Notes under the pieces: generated by a model
The model's database searches: none
Seen by the model: the letters and a program-made list of their open reading frames with translations, nothing else
What the model was told of the DNA's origin: nothing
Part shown: positions 16,000 to 24,272 of the stretch, in pieces
Numbering within the stretch: the first letter of the stretch is position 1
Layout: each line of letters begins with the position of its first letter
Translations under genes and position numbers: made by a program
Origin: Lachnospiraceae bacterium
GTDB taxonomy: Bacteria; Bacillota; Clostridia; Lachnospirales; Lachnospiraceae
Assembly (NCBI GenBank): GCA_017399685.1
Contig: JAFQBM010000006.1
Coordinates: 1-64,000 of the forward strand
Direction of reading: 5' to 3'
Length of the DNA: 64,000 bases

Positions 16000-16995
16000 A
16001 TGAGAAAGAATCTAAAACGAAAGAAATGGTTCTCTCTTGGCATTATAACTACCATGTTACTGGCTCAAGGCAGTGCTGTTTTGGCGGCTACGGGCTGGGT
16101 AAAACGAAGCGGAAACTGGTATTATTATAATGAAAAAGGGGTAAAAACAACAGGGTGGCAAAATGTAAAGGGAACCTGGTACTATATGAATTCAAAAGGA
16201 GTCATGCAGACCGGATGGTTACTTTCGAAAAACAAATGGTATTACCTGACAGGCAGTGGTGCCATGAAAACCGGCTGGCTGCTGGATAAGAATAAATGGT
16301 ACTATTTAAATCCTAATGGAGATATGAAGACCGGCTGGCTATGGTATAAGAACGACTGGTATTACTTAAATCCTAACGGAGATATGAAAATCGGCTGGTT
16401 ATGGAATGGAGGTCACTGGTATTATTTGAATCCGGATGGAGACATGGCTACCGGATTTTTGACAGTGTCAGGGGAAACATATTATTTAAATTCTGATGGA
16501 GAAATGTTATCTGGTTTTCAGTCCATTGATGGAAAAAATTATTATTTTAACGAAGATGGAAGTATGGTGAAGAATACCACCACAATCATAGAAGATGTAA
16601 AATATGTGTTTGATGCGGATGGTGTTATTTTAAGTCAGACAAACTTGTTTCAAACTGCAGAGGAGCAGAATGCCATAGACTATCTGAAGAAAAAGAAAGC
16701 AGAACAGTCTTACGCCGAGCAGTCTCTAAAAGAAACAGAAACTTTAAAAAAGCAGGCAAAAGAACTGGCGAAGCAATATGCAGCAGGAACCATAACAGGG
16801 AGTCAGGAAGAAGGAATTCTTTTTTATAAGAGCAGTACCTTAAGTTATCAAAGTACGATAGATAACTGGTTAAAAGATGTAGAGATGGAGTATTACTATC
16901 TCATGAGCTGTAACGAAATAGGCGTTGCCTGCTATCAAAAAGACAACGTGTATTACTGGGTCTGCGCAACGAAAGATACGAAACTGCCACTGTAA
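16000..16995 (+). CDS. Secreted protein with glucan/choline-binding-type wall repeats
   Basis: The 331-residue precursor has a signal peptide (basic RKNLKRKKWF, hydrophobic core, probable cut after AVLA near residue 29). About eight 20-residue wall-binding repeats follow to about residue 205, typified by KTGWLLDKNKWYYLNPNGDM. This is the CW_binding_1/glucan-binding type with its aromatic GW..WYY pattern. Residues 215-331 form a helical, lysine-rich region (EQNAIDYLKKKKAEQSYAEQ) ending in an EYYYLMSCNEIGVACYQ segment of unknown function. No catalytic domain is recognised. It is probably a surface protein attached without covalent linkage to wall polymers. AAGGGAGAT precedes the ATG. The L,D-transpeptidase at 22207 carries the same repeat type. 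Confidence 0.88.
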   Translation: MRKNLKRKKWFSLGIITTMLLAQGSAVLAATGWVKRSGNWYYYNEKGVKTTGWQNVKGTWYYMNSKGVMQTGWLLSKNKWYYLTGSGAMKTGWLLDKNKWYYLNPNGDMKTGWLWYKNDWYYLNPNGDMKIGWLWNGGHWYYLNPDGDMATGFLTVSGETYYLNSDGEMLSGFQSIDGKNYYFNEDGSMVKNTTTIIEDVKYVFDADGVILSQTNLFQTAEEQNAIDYLKKKKAEQSYAEQSLKETETLKKQAKELAKQYAAGTITGSQEEGILFYKSSTLSYQSTIDNWLKDVEMEYYYLMSCNEIGVACYQKDNVYYWVCATKDTKLPL

Positions 16996-17110
16996 GCAGA
17001 ATTCAAGAAGGTAGCCGAACGCAGCGAGAGCATGCCTGTGATGATTTATTTCATTCGTATCGCTGGCAAAAAGTACATTATAGTTAATATAAATAATTTG
17101 GAGGATGAAT

Positions 17111-17944
17111 ATGAAATTTACAAAAATGCAGGGTTGTGGAAATGATTACATATATGTGAATTGTTTTGAAGAAGAAATTTTAGATAAGGCCAAGATGGCA
17201 AGGTTTGTCAGTGATGAGCATTTTGGAATTGGTTCCGATGGTATGATTTTAATCTGCCCTTCTGAAATTGCCGATTTTAAGATGGAAATGTTCAATGAAG
17301 ACGGTTCGGAAGGCTCCATGTGTGGAAATGGAATCCGTTGTGTAGGAAAGTATGTCTATGATTTTGGCTTAACAGATAAAACAAAGATAACCGTAGAAAC
17401 CAAGGCTGGAATTAAAACCCTGGAACTAAATGTAAAAGAGGGAAAAGTAGAAACTGTAAGAGTCGATATGGGTGCTCCTATTTTAAAACCTTCCTTAATT
17501 CCGGTGGTTTATGATAAAGAAGAGATGATAAATCAGCCACTTACGGTAGAAGGAAAAGATTACATGGTTACCTGTGTTTCTATGGGGAATCCTCATTGTA
17601 TCACCTTTGTAGAAGATACAAAAAATCTGGAAATAGAAAAAATCGGCCCTTCTTTTGAAACCCATGCTGCTTTTCCGGACAGAGTAAATACGGAATTTAT
17701 TCAGGTCATTGACAGAACTACCATTAATATGAGGGTATGGGAACGTGGTTCAGGAGAAACCTGGGCTTGCGGAACTGGTGCCTGTGCCAGTGTAGTAGCC
17801 TGTGTGTTAAATGGACTGACAGAAAATAAGGTGACCGTTCATTTGGTAGGTGGAGATTTATGGATTGAATATGACCAGGAAAAGAATACGGTATTTATGA
17901 CAGGTCCTGCCAAAACAGTCTGTGTAGGTGAATTGTACTGCTAA
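17111..17944 (+). CDS. dapF: Diaminopimelate epimerase
   Basis: DapF converts LL- to meso-diaminopimelate, the last step before lysine and the substrate for MurE. The 277-residue protein begins MKFTKMQGCGNDYIYV. It has the first catalytic cysteine in SMCGNGIRCVGKY and the second in WACGTGACASVV, plus SMGNPHCITFV and the RVWERGSGET strand. I chose ATG 17111: the GGAGG at 17099-17104 abuts the earlier ATG (17105) but is well spaced from this one. murE follows 23 bases later, so the two genes that make and use meso-DAP are coupled. Confidence 0.97.
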   Translation: MKFTKMQGCGNDYIYVNCFEEEILDKAKMARFVSDEHFGIGSDGMILICPSEIADFKMEMFNEDGSEGSMCGNGIRCVGKYVYDFGLTDKTKITVETKAGIKTLELNVKEGKVETVRVDMGAPILKPSLIPVVYDKEEMINQPLTVEGKDYMVTCVSMGNPHCITFVEDTKNLEIEKIGPSFETHAAFPDRVNTEFIQVIDRTTINMRVWERGSGETWACGTGACASVVACVLNGLTENKVTVHLVGGDLWIEYDQEKNTVFMTGPAKTVCVGELYC

Positions 17945-17967
17945 AACATGTTAAATGGAGGCATAAC

Positions 17968-19449
17968 ATGAAACTAGTAAAATTATTGGAGAAATTAGAT
18001 TATAAGGTAATCAAGGGTAATGTAGAAACCGAAATAGAGCATTTAATCCGGGATTCCAGAAAAGTAGGTACAGGGGATATTTTCGTCTGCATCAAAGGTG
18101 CCAACTCGAACGGTCATGATTTTGTTTTGGATGTCATTGAAAAAGGTGCCAAAGCGGTAGTAATCCAAGAGGATTTAAAAACAGAAGTGATGGAACAGGT
18201 ACCAGAGGGTATCTGTCTGGTACAGGTGGAAAATTCCAGAAAAGCCTTAGCATTTTTATCCGCCGCCTATTTTGATTATCCCGCAGAAAAACTGATTACC
18301 ATAGGAGTAACGGGAACCAAGGGAAAAACTACCACTACTTATATGATTCAGTCTGTTTTAGAGCGAACCGGAGTGAAAACAGGACTTATTGGAACCATTG
18401 AAACGGTAATAGGAGATACCCGGATTCCTGCTTGTAATACCACTCCGGAATCATATGTGGTACAGGAATCCTTTGCGAAAATGGTAGAAGAAGGATGTAA
18501 AGCGGTAGTAATGGAAGTTTCTTCCCAGGGATTAATGCTAGACCGGGTAGCGGGTTTTGAATTTGATTATGGCATTTTTACTAATTTATCCCAAGATCAC
18601 ATTGGACCCAATGAGCATAAGGATTTTGAAGACTATATGCATTGGAAATCCGTATTGTTTGAGCATTGCAAGACTGGTATTTTTAATGTAGATGATGCCC
18701 ATGCGAAGGATATGATGCGAAACGCCAAATGTAAGATAGAGACCTTTGGAATGGAACAGGAAGCAGACTTAAAGGCTTCTAATATTCAACTGTTCCAGAA
18801 GCCTGGAATTCTTGGAATTTCCTATGATTTATCAGGAAAGGTAACCATGCCGGTGGAAATCGATATCCCCGGAAAGTTTAGCGTATATAATTCTCTTACC
18901 GCTATTTCAGTCTGTCTTCATTTTACAGACGATATTGAGCTGATTGAGAAGGTATTGTCGGAAATTCGGGTGAAGGGCAGAGTGGAAATGATAGATGTTT
19001 CACCAGACTTTACGGTGATGATTGATTATGCACACAATGCCATGAGTCTGGAAAGTTTGTTAAAGAGCCTTCGGGAATATCAGCCAAAAAGAATTGTCAC
19101 TTTGTTTGGTTGTGGAGGAAACAGGGATAGAAACAGAAGGTTTGAAATGGGTGAAGTCTCGTCTAAATTATCGGATTTTACCATTATTACCTCAGATAAT
19201 CCAAGATTTGAAGAACCGGAAGCCATTATAGAAGACATTCTTACAGGGGTAAAAAAGGCAGATGGGAAATATATACAGATTCCAGACCGGAAAGAGGCAA
19301 TAAAATATGCCATAGAACATGGACAAAAGGGTGATGTCATTGTTCTGGCAGGGAAGGGTCACGAAGATTATCAGGAAATCAAAGGTGTGAAACATAAAAT
19401 GGATGAAAGAGTCTTGATTTCTGAGATAAAAGCTGAGTTAAACCTTTAA
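17968..19449 (+). CDS. murE: UDP-MurNAc-L-Ala-D-Glu:meso-DAP ligase
   Basis: MurE adds the third residue to the peptidoglycan stem peptide in the cytosol. The 493-residue protein has the Mur N-terminal domain (RDSRKVGTGDIFVCIKG), the ATP loop GVTGTKGKTTTTYM near residue 111, CNTTPES for substrate binding and VMEVSSQGL. The C-terminal domain carries SDNPRFEEP, whose DNPR motif marks meso-DAP specificity. This agrees with dapF immediately upstream. GGAGG lies 7 bases before the ATG. There is no sign of truncation; Mur family length is normal. Confidence 0.96.
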   Translation: MKLVKLLEKLDYKVIKGNVETEIEHLIRDSRKVGTGDIFVCIKGANSNGHDFVLDVIEKGAKAVVIQEDLKTEVMEQVPEGICLVQVENSRKALAFLSAAYFDYPAEKLITIGVTGTKGKTTTTYMIQSVLERTGVKTGLIGTIETVIGDTRIPACNTTPESYVVQESFAKMVEEGCKAVVMEVSSQGLMLDRVAGFEFDYGIFTNLSQDHIGPNEHKDFEDYMHWKSVLFEHCKTGIFNVDDAHAKDMMRNAKCKIETFGMEQEADLKASNIQLFQKPGILGISYDLSGKVTMPVEIDIPGKFSVYNSLTAISVCLHFTDDIELIEKVLSEIRVKGRVEMIDVSPDFTVMIDYAHNAMSLESLLKSLREYQPKRIVTLFGCGGNRDRNRRFEMGEVSSKLSDFTIITSDNPRFEEPEAIIEDILTGVKKADGKYIQIPDRKEAIKYAIEHGQKGDVIVLAGKGHEDYQEIKGVKHKMDERVLISEIKAELNL

Positions 19450-19593
19450 AAATGGTATAGAAACAAAGAAAAGCTGAGTTTCCAAAATAATACCTTTATA
19501 TGATATCAGTGAGTGGCAAAATTTATGATTGATACTCACCTCTTTATATCTTGTTTTGGGACATAGGTTGTGAAGAATCTTAGCATATTAAGG

Positions 19594-19622
19594 TTGAATT
19601 TTTAAGATATTTTTTGTATAAT
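19594..19622 (+). promoter_or_regulatory. Promoter of malQ
   Basis: TTGAAT (19594-19599), a 17-bp spacer and TATAAT (19617-19622). The predicted start near 19629 gives a leader of about 130 nt that contains an element II fragment. Just upstream, 19482-19561 holds an imperfect long hairpin (CCAAAA/TTTTGG outside, GTGAGT/ACTCAC inside) that may end murE transcription. Confidence 0.65.
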
Positions 19623-19650
19623 GAAAGTGTGGCTGTTCACGCAAGTGGTG

Positions 19651-19682
19651 ATTAAAAAATATGTCGTGAATAGCCGAGGTTA
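19651..19682 (+). repeat. Element II fragment in the malQ leader
   Basis: AAAAAATATGTCGTGAATAG is followed by CCGAGGTTA. This matches the conserved part of the element II arm (ATATGTCGTGAATCATTGAGG) with few changes. It is preceded by a decayed GGCTGTTCACGCAAG, which recalls the end of element I. Confidence 0.55.
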
Positions 19683-19758
19683 ATATATGGCAGATGAGTG
19701 ACGGTTCCCATTAAGAAAGGATTCGTTACACAAATAAATTTTACGGAGGAATAGATTC

Positions 19759-21264
19759 ATGGCAGAAGAAACAAAGAAACCATTACCAGAAAGATTATCT
19801 GGTATTTTAGTACACCCTACTTCATTCCCAAGCCCATTTGGTATTGGTGATTTAGGAGAGGGTGCATATCGCTTTATTGACTTTTTAGAAAAAGCAGGAC
19901 AGAAATTATGGCAGGTACTGCCTTTGGGACACACCGGATTTGGAGATTCTCCTTATCAGGCATTCTCTTCCTTTGCAGGACAACCACTGGTAATTGATCC
20001 AAAGCATTTAGAAGGATTAGGATTATTAACTGGAGAAGATTTCTTAGGTATGCCGGAATGGGACGATACCAAAGTAGATTACGGCCCTGCGATTCAGTTT
20101 AAGACAAAGTTATTAAAAGCTGCTTATGAAAGATTTAAGGCAAATGTAAATCCGGAACTGACTGCAGAATATAATGCTTTTGTAGAAAAGACCGAATGGC
20201 TTGCAGATTATGCGTTATTTATGGCTGCCAAGGATTATCATGATGGACGTTCCTGGCTGGAATGGAACGATGAGTTCTCAAATCCAAACAAGACTCAGAA
20301 GAAAGCTTTAACAAAGCAGTTAGAAGATGGTGTAGGATATTATCAGTTCATCCAGTTTATGTTCTTTAAGGAATGGTTCAGCTTAAAAGAATATGCAAAT
20401 AATAAGGGAATTAAGATTATTGGAGATATTCCAATTTTCGTTTCTATTGATAGTGCAGATGTTTGGGCGAATAAGGAATTATTCCAGTTGACCAAAGAAG
20501 GATTCCCTGTAGTAGTAGCTGGTGTACCACCAGATTATTTCAGTGAAACAGGACAATTATGGGGTAACCCACTTTATAAATGGGAAACTCATAAGAAGAA
20601 AGGATACTCTTGGTGGATTGAAAGACTTAAGGTTCAGTTAGAAGTAACAGACTACTTAAGAATTGACCATTTCAGAGGTTTTGATACTTACTGGGCAGTA
20701 CCATATGGTGAAGAAACTGCTATTAATGGTGAATGGAAGAAAGGTCCAGGTCCTGATTTATTTGTGGCTATCGAAGCTGCCCTTGGTAAATTACCAATTA
20801 TTGCAGAAGATTTAGGTGACATTACTCAGGATGTTATCGATTTACGTGATCAGTTCGAATTCCCAGGCATGAAGATTTTACAATTTGCTTTTGATGGAGA
20901 AGAAAATGATTTCTTACCACACTATCATGGATATAACAGTGTATGTTATCCTGGAACTCATGATAATGACACTGTACTTGGCTGGTACAAGTCAGCTCCG
21001 GAAAAGACAAAAGATATCGTACGTCGTTATTTGAACACTGATGGAAATAACATCAGCTGGGATTTAATTCGCGCCTGCTTTGCATCACCAGCAAAATATG
21101 CGATTGTACCAATTCAGGATGTATTTTCTTTAGATGAAAATTCAAGAATGAACATTCCTGGAACATCTGGTGGAATTTGCTGGGCATTCAGATATAGAAA
21201 AGAGTATTTATCAGATTTCCTTGCTGATAGACTTAAGAGTGTAACTGAATTATATGGTAGATAA
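19759..21264 (+). CDS. malQ: 4-alpha-glucanotransferase (amylomaltase, GH77)
   Basis: MalQ transfers maltosyl and longer glucans between chains and serves maltodextrin or glycogen metabolism in the cytosol. The 501-residue protein has the GH77 motifs: GDLGEGAYRFIDFL and WQVLPLGHTGFGDSPYQ at the start, GDIPIFVS, the nucleophile aspartate in LRIDHFRGFDTYWAVP, the acid/base glutamate in IIAEDLGDI, and the third acid in GTHDNDT. Length is normal. GGAGG lies 8 bases before the ATG. plsC follows 15 bases later and may be co-transcribed, although the two functions are unrelated. Its codon use (GGA, GTA, TTA) looks like that of a highly expressed gene. Confidence 0.97.
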   Translation: MAEETKKPLPERLSGILVHPTSFPSPFGIGDLGEGAYRFIDFLEKAGQKLWQVLPLGHTGFGDSPYQAFSSFAGQPLVIDPKHLEGLGLLTGEDFLGMPEWDDTKVDYGPAIQFKTKLLKAAYERFKANVNPELTAEYNAFVEKTEWLADYALFMAAKDYHDGRSWLEWNDEFSNPNKTQKKALTKQLEDGVGYYQFIQFMFFKEWFSLKEYANNKGIKIIGDIPIFVSIDSADVWANKELFQLTKEGFPVVVAGVPPDYFSETGQLWGNPLYKWETHKKKGYSWWIERLKVQLEVTDYLRIDHFRGFDTYWAVPYGEETAINGEWKKGPGPDLFVAIEAALGKLPIIAEDLGDITQDVIDLRDQFEFPGMKILQFAFDGEENDFLPHYHGYNSVCYPGTHDNDTVLGWYKSAPEKTKDIVRRYLNTDGNNISWDLIRACFASPAKYAIVPIQDVFSLDENSRMNIPGTSGGICWAFRYRKEYLSDFLADRLKSVTELYGR

Positions 21265-21279
21265 ATAAGAGGTGTTTTT

Positions 21280-22005
21280 ATGCACACGTTTTTGGTTATG
21301 ACCAATTTATTCCTATTTGTATTTATAGGATTTTTTACAAACATTTTAATATGGCCGATGAAAAAGTTAAAACCGGCATTACAGATTCATATCTCAAATA
21401 CAACTGTAAGATGGGCTTTTTGGCGTTCCTTGTTTTTAGCGGGTGCAAAGAAGACGGTAATCGGGGAAAAAAATATCCCCGATGAACCGTGTTTGTTTGT
21501 AAGTAATCATCGAAGTAATTTCGATATTTTACTGATTCATACCTCTACCAGACATGACTTAGGATTTATTTCAAAGAAGGAGATGAACAAGATTCCATTC
21601 TTAAATATTCAGATGCGGAACATTGGATGTGTGTTTCTGGACAGAGACGATATCAAGTCTGGTTTAAAGACCATAAATGATGCAGCAGAAAATATTAAAA
21701 ATGGTGTTTCCATGTGTGTATTTCCAGAGGGACACAGAAGCAAAAAGCCAAACATGGAGATGGGAGAATTTAAGGCTGGTGCCTTAAAGGCTGCTGAGAA
21801 AGCCAATTGTCCTATTGTACCTGTGGCGGTGATAGACAGTGATACTTTGATGGAACAGACTGGAAAGTTTAAGATTGTTTCGGGAAAAGCCAAGGTTATT
21901 TTTGGAGAGCCTATCTATGTGAATCAACTTGACAGGCAGGAAAAACGTAAACTTGCAGAAAGAGTTGAGAATGAAATAAAACAAATGATAGAAGAGTATC
22001 GATGA
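21280..22005 (+). CDS. plsC: 1-acyl-sn-glycerol-3-phosphate acyltransferase
   Basis: PlsC acylates lysophosphatidate to phosphatidate at the membrane. The 241-residue protein starts with a membrane anchor (FLVMTNLFLFVFIGFF). It has the catalytic NHRSNFD (HX4D) near residue 75, the acceptor-binding FPEGHRSKKP near 148 and IVPVAVIDSD. Length and motif spacing are typical. AGAGGTG precedes the ATG. It follows malQ closely, and a strong terminator at 22044 closes the unit. Confidence 0.93.
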   Translation: MHTFLVMTNLFLFVFIGFFTNILIWPMKKLKPALQIHISNTTVRWAFWRSLFLAGAKKTVIGEKNIPDEPCLFVSNHRSNFDILLIHTSTRHDLGFISKKEMNKIPFLNIQMRNIGCVFLDRDDIKSGLKTINDAAENIKNGVSMCVFPEGHRSKKPNMEMGEFKAGALKAAEKANCPIVPVAVIDSDTLMEQTGKFKIVSGKAKVIFGEPIYVNQLDRQEKRKLAERVENEIKQMIEEYR

Positions 22006-22043
22006 TACCAGATTGTGATAAAGGTATCGGATATGCGAGAATA

Positions 22044-22079
22044 AGCATCGGAAATAAGTTTATTTCCGGTGCTATTTTT
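22044..22079 (+). terminator. Intrinsic terminator after plsC
   Basis: AGCATCGGAAATAA pairs with TTATTTCCGGTGCT (one G-T pair) around a 2-nt loop, followed by ATTTTTC. Confidence 0.85.
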
Positions 22080-22206
22080 CCTTATATGGAGATACATAAG
22101 GTACTGTTTATGTGTGAACCAGGAAAAACAAAAGATTTCTACAGATAAAACGGATGAGAATAGTTAAAAATTACGTAATTTGATAGGTTTTAGAGGAGGG
22201 GTAGAA

Positions 22207-23373
22207 ATGTTTTTTAAAGGTATTGTTATTTTTGGGTTATTGGCTGCAGGATGTCTGCAGGGCAACCGAATTTGTTATACGGAGCTCCCAACACAAGAGA
22301 TAGAAGAGGAGAAGGAGGAGGGTTGGATTCAAAGGGAGGATTTCTGGTATTATTATGAAGACGGAGAAATGGTGACAGGCTGGAAGAAGGTCGACGGAGA
22401 CTGGTATTATCTAAATGCCAGCGGAGAAATGGCGACAGGCTGGAAGAAGGTCGACGGAGTCTGGTACTATTTAAATGCCAGCGGAGAGATGGCAACAGGC
22501 TGGAAAAAGGTCGATGGAGTCTGGTACTATTTAGATGCCAGTGGAGAAATGGCGACAGGCTGGAAGAAGGTCGATGGAGTCTGGTATTATTTAAACAATA
22601 GTGGAGTGATGTTGACGGGTTGGCGGCAGGTTGATGGAAAGTGGTATTATCTTAGTTCCAGCGGTGCTATGTTGAAAAGTACGGTAGTACAGGGATATGT
22701 ATTGGATTCCAATGGAGAATGGATGGTGGACAGTGATTATATCGCTTCCAATGGAACCCCATATTATATTCGGGTGAACAAAAAAGCATGTGTGGTTACA
22801 GTATATACCTTGGATGAAAATGGATATTATACAGTGCCATTAAAATCCATGATTTGTTCTACCGGAGAAGGAACACCTACAGGAACCTTTAAGACGCAAA
22901 ACAAATATCGTTGGAGAGATTTGGTAGGAAATGTGAAGGGACAGTATTCCACCAGGATTGTAAAAAGAATTCTGTTTCATTCCGTTCCCTATTATACAAA
23001 CAATGAAAATGATTTAGAAAGTGATCAGTTTAACCTGTTAGGAGAAATAAAATCTGCCGGGTGTGTACGGCTTCAGGTGTCGGACGCAAAATGGATTTAT
23101 GATCATTGTCCCCTAAATACGATTGTACAGATATATGAAAATGATATGCCGGGACCTTTTGGGATACCGGATTACATAAAGATTCCAACAACGGGGATTT
23201 TTTCACATTGGGACCCCACAGACCCTCATCCAAATAACCCTTGGAAGCAGTTATCCGACGGATGGAATTACATAGAAGGAAATTGGTACTATCGTTGTCA
23301 GAATGGCATGATTGCCGTAAATACAGTGATAGACGGATATGCAGTAGGGCAGGACGGGGCTTGGATTCCGTAA
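22207..23373 (+). CDS. L,D-transpeptidase (YkuD) with wall-binding repeats
   Basis: The 388-residue protein begins with a short hydrophobic signal ending LLAAGC, a possible but imperfect lipobox, so it may be a lipoprotein. Residues about 45-170 hold wall-binding repeats of the GWKKVDGVWYYLNASGE type. Residues about 190-320 are a YkuD L,D-transpeptidase domain with ILFHSVPYY and the catalytic SAGCVRL. A last wall-binding repeat (GWNYIEGNWYYRCQNG) follows. Such enzymes make 3-3 crosslinks or attach proteins to peptidoglycan outside the membrane. ATG 22207 follows GAGGAGGGG; the longer frame from 22180 would be translated across that site. It shares its repeat type with the gene at 16000. Confidence 0.93.
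   Translation: MFFKGIVIFGLLAAGCLQGNRICYTELPTQEIEEEKEEGWIQREDFWYYYEDGEMVTGWKKVDGDWYYLNASGEMATGWKKVDGVWYYLNASGEMATGWKKVDGVWYYLDASGEMATGWKKVDGVWYYLNNSGVMLTGWRQVDGKWYYLSSSGAMLKSTVVQGYVLDSNGEWMVDSDYIASNGTPYYIRVNKKACVVTVYTLDENGYYTVPLKSMICSTGEGTPTGTFKTQNKYRWRDLVGNVKGQYSTRIVKRILFHSVPYYTNNENDLESDQFNLLGEIKSAGCVRLQVSDAKWIYDHCPLNTIVQIYENDMPGPFGIPDYIKIPTTGIFSHWDPTDPHPNNPWKQLSDGWNYIEGNWYYRCQNGMIAVNTVIDGYAVGQDGAWIP
22369..22668 (+). repeat. Five 60-bp tandem repeats inside the L,D-transpeptidase gene
   Basis: Five in-frame 60-bp units encode ATGGCGACAGGC-type starts and the peptide MATGWKKVDGVWYYLNASGE with small changes. The first four units are nearly identical as DNA, including synonymous positions, which indicates recent duplication. 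The fifth (MLTGWRQVDGKWYY) has diverged. Copy number is likely to vary between strains. Confidence 0.9.
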
Positions 23374-23458
23374 AAAATCCAAACTGATTTTTACTGCACA
23401 GGAATTCGGAAAAGAAAAAGGAGCTGTGATGTGGCAGCTATGAATTATGAGGTGTGTG

Positions 23459-24271
23459 GTGAAAACTTTAGTTGTAGATGATGAGTTGTTTGCCAGAAAA
23501 ATTTTGGTAGAACAGTTGCAAAAATTGAATATTGGTGAGATTTTTGAATTTGAAAACAGTGAAGAAGCATTGAGATTTGTAAAAAAACATCCGGTGGAAT
23601 GTGCATTTTTGGATGTTGAAATGCCAGGGTTTACCGGAATTGATTTAGCAAAGAGTATTCATGAAATTGATGAAGAAATAAAAATAGTGTTTATTACAGC
23701 ATATGAAAGTTATGCTTTTGCTGCATATCAGGTGGATGGCCTATCATATGTTTTAAAGCCTTACACAAGAGGAGAGATTGAAGCGGCTATTAAAAAAATA
23801 CATCGAATTACACCTGGAGAGAAGGAGCAGAGAATCCGAATTGAAACATTCGGAGGATTCGAAGTTTATGTCAATGGGAAAATGCTTGACTTTTCCAGAA
23901 GCAAGTCCAAGGAGTTGCTTGCATTGCTTGTGGATAAAAGAGGACTTTTGCTAAATAATCAACAGGTGGCAGCTTATTTATGGGAGGATATTCCTTGTGA
24001 TAAGCACTTAAAAGAATCTTTGAAAAAGGTAAATCAAGCTTTAAAAGCAAGTTTGAAAAAAGCGGGTATTGAAGATTTGCTCATTGATGGTTATAATAAA
24101 AAGGGAATCGATGTTACTAAGATACAATGCGATTATTATGATGCATTAGAGGGAAAAAGGGGTGCATTGGACTCGTTTAAGGGAGACTATTTATGTTGCT
24201 ATTCCTGGGCAGAAACCAGTAATGCATTTTTGATAAGAAAACAAGAAAAAGAAGTAGAAGGAGGGTCATAG
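23459..24271 (+). CDS. Response regulator with SARP/OmpR-like output domain
   Basis: The 270-residue protein has a receiver domain with acidic VVDDE, phospho-acceptor FLDVEMPG near residue 54, FITAYESY and the lysine in VLKPYT. The C-terminal part (about 125-265) looks like a winged-helix, SARP-type output: [31 protein letters not shown] and AAYLWED, then a [19 protein letters not shown] helix. The start is unsure: GTG 23459 follows AGGTGTG and gives VKTLVVDDE, while ATG 23447 is also open. No histidine kinase is adjacent. It is followed after one base by the 977-residue gene, so it belongs to a three-gene unit and may sense or control whatever that machinery does. Confidence 0.85.
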   Translation: MKTLVVDDELFARKILVEQLQKLNIGEIFEFENSEEALRFVKKHPVECAFLDVEMPGFTGIDLAKSIHEIDEEIKIVFITAYESYAFAAYQVDGLSYVLKPYTRGEIEAAIKKIHRITPGEKEQRIRIETFGGFEVYVNGKMLDFSRSKSKELLALLVDKRGLLLNNQQVAAYLWEDIPCDKHLKESLKKVNQALKASLKKAGIEDLLIDGYNKKGIDVTKIQCDYYDALEGKRGALDSFKGDYLCCYSWAETSNAFLIRKQEKEVEGGS

Positions 24272-24272
24272 C

